From: Klebsiella pneumoniae
GTDB taxonomy: Bacteria; Pseudomonadota; Gammaproteobacteria; Pseudomonadales; Pseudohongiellaceae
Assembly (NCBI GenBank): GCA_945869725.1
Contig: CAMBPO010000001.1
Coordinates: forward strand, 1-64,000
Length of the DNA stretch: 64,000 bases
Direction of reading: 5' to 3'
The translations under genes and the position numbers were made by a program. This document shows, one piece after another, positions 16,136 to 25,198 of this stretch. How positions within the stretch are numbered: position 1 is the first letter of the stretch; every line of letters starts with the position of its first letter. The notes beneath the pieces were generated by a model. The model ran no database searches. It was given only the letters and a program-made list of their open reading frames with translations, and was not told where the DNA came from.

Positions 16136-18424
16136 TCAACGCTGAAAAAGATATGAGAACTTAACGAAGAATTGCTCACCATCTTTAGTCAAATTGTCAG
16201 CGAGGACAAGCTCTCGCCCTTCCGAGGTTTCAATGATGTCAAAATTTCGCTGGTTAATATTAAAACCAATATAAAATGCTGAGAGCGGATTGATCACATA
16301 ACGCAGCAACAAATCAAAATTCAGATTCTCACCGTCCTTAAGTCGAGTTGCTGGTCCTGCTTTTGTATTTTCATATTGAACAATTGCGCGCAAGGAGATT
16401 TCCCTGGTGAATTGATAGTTCCAACTTGTCCGCAGAATCTCATTCTCAAATACCTTTAAACCACTTTTAGTATCAAGATTTGCCTTCAGATAGGTGTTAT
16501 CGACGCGCAACTGCTGTATGGGACGCCACAGAAGACTCAGATCGAAACGATTTGTATCAGCCACGACAGGTAACTGACCAACAGGCGGAACAAGATTCAA
16601 TGCAGTACCTGTTCGGTATGCCGCTTCAATAGTGGCACTGGAAAGGCTGTCGTTACGAATAGAACCACCCACTGTGCGATAGTCATAAACTCTAGTAGCA
16701 AGTAAGCCTGCGAAGTCTCTTGGGCGCAATGTCTCCGCGGTCTCAGTTATATCTACGCTGATTCGGGTAGTATTGAAGTTGAAATTCATACTTGGACCAA
16801 CTGATGAGAATATCTTCACACCAGCTGTATCTCTGAGATAGTTTGCAGAGACTCGCGGGCCCCAGCTGGTCAGGCGTGAGTTTTCAGGATAGAAACTTAG
16901 CACATGGAAACTATGAACTCCCGCGGTATCGGCTCGATACCATCGATTCTGGAATCCAAGTTGTGAAACAAAATCCCTATCAGCATCAACCCAGTGCAGG
17001 TGTGTGGTGAAAGTCCGGCCTCGTCTTTCGATCAACAGATCGCGCTGCAGGCCTCTACGTTTTGCACCTCCATTAACACCAACTGTCTGTGAACTCATGG
17101 CCGAGGCAGTAACAATCCAGTTGTCGTCCGGATAAAATCTTCCGTCAATACCTACCATGCGATTGTAGCCATCGCCCAACTGACGATCGATAATTAAGGT
17201 TCCAATACGATTTTGACCGCCTAAATCGCGAAAACCGCGGATAACGCTGATCTGCGCCTTTTCACCGCTTAGCGGATCGTTCTCAGCACGATTTAAACCG
17301 GGCGCTTTATCATTCATTAACAACGCGCCGAAACCCCAACCGTTCTGTCTTCCAGTCACACGCATACCGAGTTCAGGATCTACAATGCGACGGGTAAAAA
17401 GATAGGTCGCATCTGTTGGCTTGAAGAAATCCGCGTTTTCAATAAAAAACGGTCTCCGTTCAGGAAACAGTAACTCAAAGCGCTCGTTTACTGTTACTTG
17501 CGGCTGATCGGATTCAACCTGAGAAAAGTCCGGGTTTATCGTAAGGTCAAGCACCCATGCGTCACGATAAACAAACTTTGCGTCAAGACCGACTTCCATC
17601 TCGGTGCTTTGCCTCATTACAGGTCCTCCGGGCGCTTTTATCTGCAGGACATCAGCGCGTCGGGAGAAAATATAGGGTATGTATTGGTTGTTATTGCCGG
17701 GGGTAATATCACCCATGCCGGTAATCAGCGCAGCCTGATTCAGTCTCCCTCCTCTGACTAAAGAATATGCTGGCCAGTATGACTCCTCGCTCAGTCTGGG
17801 AATAAACCGCCCAGCCTGCACCCGCCAAGTCTGGATATCAGCAGATGGAAAACGGATGCTAGCCAACGGTACAGCAATTTTTACCATGTAACCATTTTCA
17901 GTGAGTACACCGTCAGATTCCCAGGCAGCATCCCACGACAGATCCATTGTCCGGCCTTCTGTCCACCGCGCATCACGTTGAATGCCCAACGGAGTCACTC
18001 TGAAATTGTAAGCTGTTCGTTGATCATTAAATGTGTCAAGAGTTAACTCAACACTGTCATCACCATCAATATTCTCACGTGAAGACAGAGTGGCACGTAT
18101 CTGGTCTGGCTGATCATCAAATGCAAGAAAAATTGCATAGAATCTTCTGTCATCATAGCCAAAATAAATCTCGGTGCGCTGAGAAGGCGCGACACTATCA
18201 ACTGGCTCGCGTTGCACAAATCCATCCACGCGAGTCATTGATCGTGCGACCGCTGTGCTTGGTTGCATTCCTGCAAAATCCGTCAGTGTGGGTTCCTGCT
18301 CAATCCTTGGGATGGTCTCAGCTGGTGCAGTTTCTACCTGCGAAAAAGTGAGGCTGGATAACATAAGCCCAAGAATACTTACTATGGTTCGAACATGAAA
18401 ATTACTACATAGAAAAAAATGCAT
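16136..18424 (-). CDS. DUF5916 outer-membrane-type protein with N-terminal CBM9-like domain
   Basis: The 762-residue protein has a short signal sequence (about residues 10-29). Residues 40-220 resemble a family-9 carbohydrate-binding-like beta-sandwich (YFGYDDRRFYAIFLAFDD, AAWESDGVLTENGYMVKIAVPL). From about 280 the DUF5916 signature appears (INPDFSQVESDQPQVTVNER, FPERRPFFIENADFF), followed by many amphipathic strands of a probable beta-barrel ending in SYLFQR. Such proteins are common beside TonB-dependent receptors and exported peptidases or amidohydrolases, but their biochemical role is not established. It is the sixth gene of the island operon, 89 bp after ridA. An envelope role in substrate capture or passage is inferred. 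Confidence 0.8.
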   Translation of the reverse strand: MHFFLCSNFHVRTIVSILGLMLSSLTFSQVETAPAETIPRIEQEPTLTDFAGMQPSTAVARSMTRVDGFVQREPVDSVAPSQRTEIYFGYDDRRFYAIFLAFDDQPDQIRATLSSRENIDGDDSVELTLDTFNDQRTAYNFRVTPLGIQRDARWTEGRTMDLSWDAAWESDGVLTENGYMVKIAVPLASIRFPSADIQTWRVQAGRFIPRLSEESYWPAYSLVRGGRLNQAALITGMGDITPGNNNQYIPYIFSRRADVLQIKAPGGPVMRQSTEMEVGLDAKFVYRDAWVLDLTINPDFSQVESDQPQVTVNERFELLFPERRPFFIENADFFKPTDATYLFTRRIVDPELGMRVTGRQNGWGFGALLMNDKAPGLNRAENDPLSGEKAQISVIRGFRDLGGQNRIGTLIIDRQLGDGYNRMVGIDGRFYPDDNWIVTASAMSSQTVGVNGGAKRRGLQRDLLIERRGRTFTTHLHWVDADRDFVSQLGFQNRWYRADTAGVHSFHVLSFYPENSRLTSWGPRVSANYLRDTAGVKIFSSVGPSMNFNFNTTRISVDITETAETLRPRDFAGLLATRVYDYRTVGGSIRNDSLSSATIEAAYRTGTALNLVPPVGQLPVVADTNRFDLSLLWRPIQQLRVDNTYLKANLDTKSGLKVFENEILRTSWNYQFTREISLRAIVQYENTKAGPATRLKDGENLNFDLLLRYVINPLSAFYIGFNINQRNFDIIETSEGRELVLADNLTKDGEQFFVKFSYLFQR

Positions 18425-18513
18425 ACAATACCCCCAACCTGAAAGATGCCCAGATCACTGAGCTTCTCTCTGGTTAATTCTAAAATTCCATTATCGGCGC
18501 TGCTGTTTTTTTA

Positions 18514-18978
18514 TTAATTTTTACTTGCAATAACAGCAATTTCAATCATTACCCCGCGGGGTAAACGAGATACTTCAACCGTTGCTCTGGCCGGAGGATT
18601 TTCAGAAAAATATTCAGCGTACACCCGATTCATGGTCTCAAAATCAGTCAAATTAGTCATGTAAACGGTCGACATAACAACATTACTGAGTGTCATTTCC
18701 TGGGAATCGAGTTTCGCTGATATGTAGTTGAGTACCTGCCGAGTTTGCGTCTCGATGTCATCACCTTGCACAGCATTCCCCTGCGTGTTTAAAGGTATAA
18801 CACCTGACAGAAAATAAAGATCACCCACCTGAACAATCTGAGAATACGGCCCAACTGCAGGATAAACTGCATCCGTTGAATGAATCGTTTTTGATGTATC
18901 TGCACTAACAACGCAGGACAGCATCGATAGCCCGACTAGCATCATTGCTAGATTTAAAATACCTTTTCCTTTAACCAC
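18514..18978 (-). CDS. Exported RidA/YjgF-family enamine/imine deaminase
   Basis: RidA proteins hydrolyse reactive enamines and imines such as 2-aminoacrylate released by PLP enzymes, and are usually cytosolic proteins of about 130 residues. Here the 154-residue product has an N-terminal export signal (ILNLAMMLVGLSMLSCVVSA). The mature part, from about residue 30, is a normal RidA: AVGPYSQIVQVGDLYFLSG, an Arg in PPARATVEVSRLPRG (substrate-carboxylate Arg) and a final MIEIAVIA. Start chosen: GTG at 18978, seven bases after GAGGGG; an upstream in-frame ATG at 19041 would put a charged stretch before the signal. It follows the Tat-exported PLP enzyme gene by 55 bp, which suggests paired action outside the cytoplasm. 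Confidence 0.82.
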   Translation of the reverse strand: MVKGKGILNLAMMLVGLSMLSCVVSADTSKTIHSTDAVYPAVGPYSQIVQVGDLYFLSGVIPLNTQGNAVQGDDIETQTRQVLNYISAKLDSQEMTLSNVVMSTVYMTNLTDFETMNRVYAEYFSENPPARATVEVSRLPRGVMIEIAVIASKN

Positions 18979-19033
18979 TTCGACTCCCCTCTCAGCAAAA
19001 AACCAGAAAACCAATGAATATCTTGCAGCAAAT

Positions 19034-20467
19034 TTATACAATTTTATTAGTGAGATCTACGATTGCATCAAATGCCATATCCATATCCCTGAAATCATGA
19101 AATATGTGATTTGATATGCGCAGCGGGCGAATATTCGCAGAACCGTCCGGCATTGCTACATTTGTATTACGGATCACGAAACCATATTCTTCCCGTAAGC
19201 GATTCACAAAATTCTCGGACTGATTCACGTCTGTCGGATCAAAAGCACCCGGCGGCATAAACGTAGTCAATCCGCACGCAAGAGCTGGATTGGCATCACT
19301 TATCAAGGCGTGCTCCCCCCACTCACGGACAACCCGGGCTTTCACATGGGCACTCATGGCGATGATCCTGTCTTCAATCGACTGTCGGCCAATTTGCTCC
19401 CAGAGATTACAACAGTCTACAAAAGCAAGAAGTTGGGGATAATTAGGATTTCCACCCGGGGTGTTATACGCAGCAATATCATAGTTTCTGGCGCCGCCAG
19501 CACCCTGCGGTTCGCCCGCAAAGCCGCCTGCCCGGAATGATTGCCCGCGCACCGGATAGAACGCTGGTAACGGAAGCGGATTGGAATCGTCGACACGGTT
19601 ACGCGCATACCAGACACCAGTACCACCTGGCCCACATTGCCATTTATGGCCAGAGGCCGCCAGAAAATCAATGCCCAGTGCATGGAAATCCATGTTTAAC
19701 ATACCTGTCCCATGCGCAGAGTCGCATAAGGTATACATACGCTCGGAAATCGCCAGGTCAGCCAATTCGCGGATTGGAAGCATAGTACCGGTGACAAAGA
19801 GGGGCGAGGAAAAAACAATGATTTTCGGATTACGGCCGTCTAGGCGTGCCTGATTGATCTGCTGCTTGAACAGATCAACATAAAATTCAATCTCATGATT
19901 ACCACCAACAGGCAATACCACTTCATAAATGCCAACACCGTAGCGATCAGCAATGACCGACATTGGTCCGATACCACCCGGGTGTTCGTGATTGGTTGTG
20001 ATAATCGCATCATTCCGGTCCCAAACCAGCCCATGAAGCGTCATGTTCATGCCATCTGTGGTATTCCCGGAAATGACAAACTCATCCGGGTTCGCTCCAA
20101 ACTGCGGAGCCAGACTCTGTCGCATCGGCGTGACTCCACCAAATGACTCCCGTGGATTCATCGTGACCTGACGCATATTGCTTTCATAATTGGTTCGCGC
20201 CCGAACAGGCAATGATCCGGTAGTTCCGGTATTCATATACTGAAGGCCCTGCTCGAAATTAAACTCCCGTCGTACATCCATCCAGAATTGTTCAGAGCCT
20301 GGTGACGCAGCACTGGAAAATCCACCACCACCAGTCATCGTTCCCGCGTTTGTCTGGGCAAACGTTTTTCCGACCACTGACATGGACGCGGCTAGTGCCA
20401 AGCCCGCGCCACCTATCTTTAAGAAATTGCGTCGATCCATTTCAATATCATCTGATCTTATTATCAT
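19034..20467 (-). CDS. Tat-exported aminotransferase class V-fold PLP enzyme
   Basis: The 477-residue protein starts with a twin-arginine signal (MDRRNFLKIGGAGLALAAS, cleavage near FAQ). The class V fold is shown by NTGTTGSLPVRARTNYES, the cofactor Asp/His in LCDSAHGTGML and the Schiff-base Lys in ASGHKWQCGPGGTGVW at about residue 275. Relatives include isopenicillin-N epimerase-like, cysteine desulfurase-like and beta-lyase-like enzymes, so racemisation, lyase or desulfurase chemistry is possible. Tat export fits a protein that folds around PLP before secretion. ATG at 20467 has AGGA upstream; an internal ATG at 20440 directly before DRRNF is an alternative start. It lies between the amidase and ridA genes and probably produces the imine handled by RidA (inference). 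Confidence 0.82.
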   Translation of the reverse strand: MIIRSDDIEMDRRNFLKIGGAGLALAASMSVVGKTFAQTNAGTMTGGGGFSSAASPGSEQFWMDVRREFNFEQGLQYMNTGTTGSLPVRARTNYESNMRQVTMNPRESFGGVTPMRQSLAPQFGANPDEFVISGNTTDGMNMTLHGLVWDRNDAIITTNHEHPGGIGPMSVIADRYGVGIYEVVLPVGGNHEIEFYVDLFKQQINQARLDGRNPKIIVFSSPLFVTGTMLPIRELADLAISERMYTLCDSAHGTGMLNMDFHALGIDFLAASGHKWQCGPGGTGVWYARNRVDDSNPLPLPAFYPVRGQSFRAGGFAGEPQGAGGARNYDIAAYNTPGGNPNYPQLLAFVDCCNLWEQIGRQSIEDRIIAMSAHVKARVVREWGEHALISDANPALACGLTTFMPPGAFDPTDVNQSENFVNRLREEYGFVIRNTNVAMPDGSANIRPLRISNHIFHDFRDMDMAFDAIVDLTNKIV

Positions 20468-20484
20468 TATAATTTCCTGATTTG

Positions 20485-22059
20485 TTATGGAACCTGAATG
20501 TGCTCTCCCGTCAGCGCCGGCGTAAGTGTCGGAACTATCCGATGATTTGTAGCCTGTTCATAAGCGTAGCCCAGACGAAACAGTACTTCCTCGCTAAACG
20601 GGCGGCCCAGAAACTCTATTGAGATGGGCAGACCTTCGCTGTTCACACCGGCCGGCACCACCAGCGCAGGGAGTCCGGTCGAAGCGCTGACCGGGTTGTC
20701 GCGCACGCCCCTGTCACCTGTACCCAACGGTGGCGCAGGCAGACTTTTGAAGGGGTAAACCAATGCGTCCAACTCATGTTTGTCCATCAAATCCACCAGG
20801 GTTCTGGTCAGGTTTTCCCGGTTTTTCAATCGAGCTAAATACGCAGGATCAAACTCCGTTGAGCCCGCTTCCACATAACGCATGTAGCTGTCCTTCAAAC
20901 GGTCCAGCATCAGCCCTGAGGCGACCAACTCCTCTAGCGTCTCAAACGGCAGGGTTCCTTGTCGCCCTTGCACATATACCCGATAGGTTTCCACAAACTC
21001 TTCAGTACTGTGGCGCATCATCGGAAAAAATGACACCAGATCAATGCCTGTGCTTAGCCCGTCCATGATCAGTGCACCCTGCTCTTGCAACAAGACGATT
21101 TCCTGCTCAATCAGGCCATTGATTTCCTGGAACTGCTCCCCCTGACGAAACAGATCACGCAGCACACCTATGCGTGCGCCTCGCAGTCCGTCTTTATGCA
21201 AAAAGTCGGTATAGGGCTGCTGGGATACTTGGCCAAGGGATCGATAAGTAAACAAATCGGCCGCATCGAGGCCTCGCATATAGCTTGCTAACAGCGCTGC
21301 ATCCCACACCGTGCGCGCCATCGGCCCGGCGCGGTCATGAGAGTAAGAGATAGGCAGCAGGCCAGTACGGCTGATCAGGCCCTGAGTAGGAGCAAGGCCG
21401 ACCAGACTGGCGTTGGAGGAAGGACTACGGATCGAAGCACCGGTTTCGGTACCGATGCCCAGCGCCGCCATACCGGTGGTCACCGCTACCCCCGGCCCTG
21501 AGCTGGAACCGCCGGGGTTGCGAGTCAGATCATAGGGGTTCAGGCCCTGGCCGCCCAGTGAGCTCTCGCCACTGGAACCCAGATTGAACTCATCCAGATT
21601 ACCCTTGGCCAGAATGATGGCTCCGGCCTCTTTGACTTTGCGGATAATCGTTGCATCGCGCAGCGGGTAAGTGCCAGCAAAGGCAATTGCGCCACCACTG
21701 GTAGGTGCATCGATAGTATCAATAGTATCTTTCACAACGATAGGAATGCCGTGCAGTGGTGAGCGCGGCCCGCTGGTGGCGCGCTCACGATCAAGCTCCC
21801 GAGCTCGCTCGAGCGCATTGTCCGCGACACTGATGATCGCTTTGAGAGCCGGTCCGTTTTCATTGTAGGCCTCGATCCGCGCCAGATAACGGCGCACCAA
21901 CTCCTCAGAGGTCAATGTGCCGGCTTCAAGGGCGCGATTCAAATCCTGCACTGTCGCTGTGCTCAGATCAATTTCATGCTGACCCAACACCAGCACAGGG
22001 CTAGCACCGAGCGCCATGATGCTGAACAAAGTCATTGTTTTTATTATTATTTTGATCAT
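20485..22059 (-). CDS. Exported amidase (amidase-signature family)
   Basis: The 524-residue protein has a signal peptide of about 26 residues (MTLFSIMALGASPVLVLGQ). The amidase-signature Ser-cisSer-Lys triad is visible: Lys in GIPIVVKDTIDTIDAPTSGG (about 111), and the serine-rich glycine loop NPGGSSSGPGVAVTTGMAAL with TETGASIRSPSSNASLVGL. The enzyme hydrolyses carboxamides R-CO-NH2 or R-CO-NHR'. Because it is exported, it is not GatA. Length fits exported AS enzymes found in TonB-linked catabolic loci. It is the third gene of the island operon, 71 bp after the amidohydrolase and 17 bp before the PLP enzyme. Confidence 0.9.
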   Translation of the reverse strand: MIKIIIKTMTLFSIMALGASPVLVLGQHEIDLSTATVQDLNRALEAGTLTSEELVRRYLARIEAYNENGPALKAIISVADNALERARELDRERATSGPRSPLHGIPIVVKDTIDTIDAPTSGGAIAFAGTYPLRDATIIRKVKEAGAIILAKGNLDEFNLGSSGESSLGGQGLNPYDLTRNPGGSSSGPGVAVTTGMAALGIGTETGASIRSPSSNASLVGLAPTQGLISRTGLLPISYSHDRAGPMARTVWDAALLASYMRGLDAADLFTYRSLGQVSQQPYTDFLHKDGLRGARIGVLRDLFRQGEQFQEINGLIEQEIVLLQEQGALIMDGLSTGIDLVSFFPMMRHSTEEFVETYRVYVQGRQGTLPFETLEELVASGLMLDRLKDSYMRYVEAGSTEFDPAYLARLKNRENLTRTLVDLMDKHELDALVYPFKSLPAPPLGTGDRGVRDNPVSASTGLPALVVPAGVNSEGLPISIEFLGRPFSEEVLFRLGYAYEQATNHRIVPTLTPALTGEHIQVP

Positions 22060-22130
22060 TCTTCTAAACTCCGAATCAATGTCAATTGTTCATCCGCAAG
22101 ACAGGCCACCGGCTGCTTTATGGCCGGCGG

Positions 22131-25094
22131 TCAGGGCGTGCGCGGCCATACAAACGTGCCACTCTTCATCACACGTTCCACATTACGGGTGTCGGTGATG
22201 TTGACCAGAGGATCACCACTGACAATGACCAGATCGGCCATAAACCCGGGAGCCACCTGACCCAACTGATCCCCAGCGCCCAAAGCCAGCGCCGCATCAC
22301 TGGTTGCCGAGCGCAGCGCACGTGCCGGTGTCAGCCCCGCCTGCACGTAGTGTTCGATCTCGGTGTGCAACACTTCAGCGTGCGGAATAAAGGGGGAGTC
22401 GGTGCCTGCTACAAAACGGCCTCCGGCATCGGCCAATTTTTTTAATGTCTCCAAACGCGTGGTGATCGCGCGCGTTCCGTTGCTACTGGACAAGGCCAGT
22501 GTCGGGGTTACCACCACGCCCGAGCGAGCCACCAGTTCAATCACATCGTCATAACTGATACCCAGGCGCGAGATCACCAGCGAAAATCCACGGCGGCTGG
22601 TGGCACCAAAGTGCTCCAGATTATCGATACCATTGGCCACTGCCGGATAAAGCTCGTGCGAGGAGACAGGGATGCCGGCCTGATGAGCCAGTCGGATCAC
22701 TTCGCGCTGAATTGGATAGTCCTGACGCACATAACTTTTATACATATCCAGTTCGAGTTCGGCAGACAGACGTACTGAATCGGTGGCTGTTTCTAAAGTG
22801 CCGGCGGTCTCCGACACCCCGTAAGACACCCGATTCCCCTCATTTAGTGAACCGGCAGTAAAAACCCGTGGGCCATAGATGCGGCCTACCGCTTCAGACT
22901 CGCGGCGCTCCACCGCGTAATAGGGATCCTCGCCGGTCTCACGTACCGTGGTAATGCCATTGCGGAGATAAATTTCACCCAGCACCTCGCCCTGCGCATT
23001 GGAGCGGTGAGTATGGCTTTCAATAAGGCCAGGCATTACTACCTTATCCGATGCATCCACCAGCGTGCCGCTTACCGGCCCACTGCCAGCGGGGCTGACC
23101 GAGCGGATAACACCGTTTTCTATCACTATGTCGACATTGCGCTGATAGGCTTCATCAACACCGTTGTATAACCGGCCAGCACGCAAGGTGTAGGCTTGAT
23201 CGGGCAAGTAACGTGACCACATCGGTTTGATGTCCAACTCACGATTCTGACCGCTGGCGCGCTCGTAGAGCATGATGCTGGCACCATCCAAATAGATCAG
23301 TGAATTGCCATCGGCAGACCAACTCGGATTTTCGCCGGTCGCCGCTATCATCCGCGTCGGCCCCAAATTGCCAGCTGAGTCCAGAGTGGCCAGCCACAAC
23401 TGACCGTCAATGCGATACACCATCTCGCCATTAACCGACCATGCCGGTCGATTGAACTGGCGTCGCCCCAGAGAGCGATCTTCATGCGGAATGACCCATT
23501 GCGGCTCACCTGAACCGCTGGCTGGCATCAGATAAATCGCATTATGACCTTCCCGGAATCGTGAGTTGAGTGGTAGTCGGCTGTAAATCGCAACCACCTG
23601 CCCATCGGGCGACCAGGCGGGGGCACTGGGGCCAAAAATCGGTTCTGATATCGACGCCACAGATCCGGTAGCCACATCGGCCACTTTTACAGAGGCAGTG
23701 TCAAATACGGTACGAAAATCATTACCTTCAATATCTGACAGGTAAGCCAGCTTGCTGCCATCGGGCGACCAAACCGGCATGTTGGTACGCAGCGCCTCAC
23801 GGGTCAGCTGACGCTTTTGTCCGGAAGCTACATCCATCAACCAGATGTTGGCCCATCCCGATTCATCAGAGACATAGGCGAGATGGCGACCATCGGGTGA
23901 CCAACTGGGCGAAAGGGCTACCCACTGGTTGTCAGTCATGTTGTTGACTTGCCCGCTGGCAAGGTTCGCAACCCAAAGATCACCCAGAGCGGTAAAGGCC
24001 GCCTGGCTGCCATCAGGTGATAGCACAGGGTCGACAATACCCAGCGCTTCACGAGGAGTGGTGTCAGCCAGCGCGTAGCTACGCCGGGCGTAGGGAGTAC
24101 GATCGAGCACCACGAAGGCTGAAAAATCGACATTGGCTCCCGGCGCACCATTAGGGTTGATGGTCTTGATCGCGCCATCGGCCGTGTAGAAAACCACCCC
24201 ATCGGGGCTGAGCGAGGGTCGGAACGGGAAAATGTCGCCACCCGCCACCACTGCTTCGGCGGTGGCATCGGCAAGACTCACTCGCACCAGTTCAGTTTCC
24301 TGGCCATCAATGGCTACCACATACAGTGCATCACCGTTAGCCGACCACATTGGCGCGCCCAACTCACCTGAGGAATAAAGCGTGCGGATAGGCCCTCCGC
24401 TAAGGTCACGCACAACCAATTGATTTTCTGGACCATCTATAACAAAAGCAAGCGTATCACCATCGGGCGATACCACTGGATAAGCGGCGTTGCCCGCGCC
24501 AGAAAAGCGTGGCGACAGCGGCATCAGATAACCCGTCTCGCTGGCATCCACCAGCTTGCGCTCTATTCGATCTGCAAGATTTAATGACCAGATACCGTAA
24601 CCCTCATCGGCGTCACTGGCATAATAGATCGTGCCCCCGTCAGGGCTGAAGCTTGGGTATCGCGCGTCGTGAATATTGTTAGTCAGTTGCACCCGATCTG
24701 TGCCATCGGCGTTCATCATCCAGATCGAAAAATTGTCTTCGGTAAATGCGTAGAAAGCCACATGGCGGCCATCGGGTGACCATGCCGGCTCGTAGGCATC
24801 CATCTCTGCCGGCGTCAACTCTGTGGCCTCACCACCACTACGGGCCAGTCTCCAGAGCACACCCTGGACATTGATCATCAGCGAAACACCATCAGGGGCA
24901 ACCGCTGCCGCCATGTTGGTACCTGCTTTTAACTCAACTTCTACCAGCACACGGTCGCGTGGTTCGGCGCTATCTTGTGCGCTGAGCAAAGACGGAGCCA
25001 GCGCTGTGGCCACCATTGCCACAGCACATATCAATGAGCGCAGCATGGAACCCAATCTGGCCGCTGCATTTGTGTAACCGTAAATACTCTTCAT
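22131..25094 (-). CDS. Exported PD40/TolB-like propeller fused to an amidohydrolase
   Basis: The 987-residue protein has a signal peptide ending near LLSA. Residues 40-600 contain about ten PD40-type repeats with the recurring WSPDG/FSPDG core, forming one or two TolB-like propellers. Residues 640-985 are an imidazolonepropionase-like amidohydrolase: metal motif PGLIESHTHRSN, then VSSHELYPA, later His in NLEHFGAT, and Asp in AGTDSPFIPHAEVL. This fold hydrolyses C-N bonds in cyclic or linear amides, often dipeptides. The start is the ATG at 25094 (GAGGTAGGC before it) rather than an ATG nine codons upstream. It is the second gene of the island operon, 104 bp after the receptor. Confidence 0.88.
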   Translation of the reverse strand: MKSIYGYTNAAARLGSMLRSLICAVAMVATALAPSLLSAQDSAEPRDRVLVEVELKAGTNMAAAVAPDGVSLMINVQGVLWRLARSGGEATELTPAEMDAYEPAWSPDGRHVAFYAFTEDNFSIWMMNADGTDRVQLTNNIHDARYPSFSPDGGTIYYASDADEGYGIWSLNLADRIERKLVDASETGYLMPLSPRFSGAGNAAYPVVSPDGDTLAFVIDGPENQLVVRDLSGGPIRTLYSSGELGAPMWSANGDALYVVAIDGQETELVRVSLADATAEAVVAGGDIFPFRPSLSPDGVVFYTADGAIKTINPNGAPGANVDFSAFVVLDRTPYARRSYALADTTPREALGIVDPVLSPDGSQAAFTALGDLWVANLASGQVNNMTDNQWVALSPSWSPDGRHLAYVSDESGWANIWLMDVASGQKRQLTREALRTNMPVWSPDGSKLAYLSDIEGNDFRTVFDTASVKVADVATGSVASISEPIFGPSAPAWSPDGQVVAIYSRLPLNSRFREGHNAIYLMPASGSGEPQWVIPHEDRSLGRRQFNRPAWSVNGEMVYRIDGQLWLATLDSAGNLGPTRMIAATGENPSWSADGNSLIYLDGASIMLYERASGQNRELDIKPMWSRYLPDQAYTLRAGRLYNGVDEAYQRNVDIVIENGVIRSVSPAGSGPVSGTLVDASDKVVMPGLIESHTHRSNAQGEVLGEIYLRNGITTVRETGEDPYYAVERRESEAVGRIYGPRVFTAGSLNEGNRVSYGVSETAGTLETATDSVRLSAELELDMYKSYVRQDYPIQREVIRLAHQAGIPVSSHELYPAVANGIDNLEHFGATSRRGFSLVISRLGISYDDVIELVARSGVVVTPTLALSSSNGTRAITTRLETLKKLADAGGRFVAGTDSPFIPHAEVLHTEIEHYVQAGLTPARALRSATSDAALALGAGDQLGQVAPGFMADLVIVSGDPLVNITDTRNVERVMKSGTFVWPRTP

Positions 25095-25198
25095 GCCTAC
25101 CTCGTCGTCCGCCTGATCCAAAACGCAATGTTAATGGAAGGTCTGACATCAGGTATATCACCCAATGTCAGACCATTACCCATCACCAACTATCTGCC

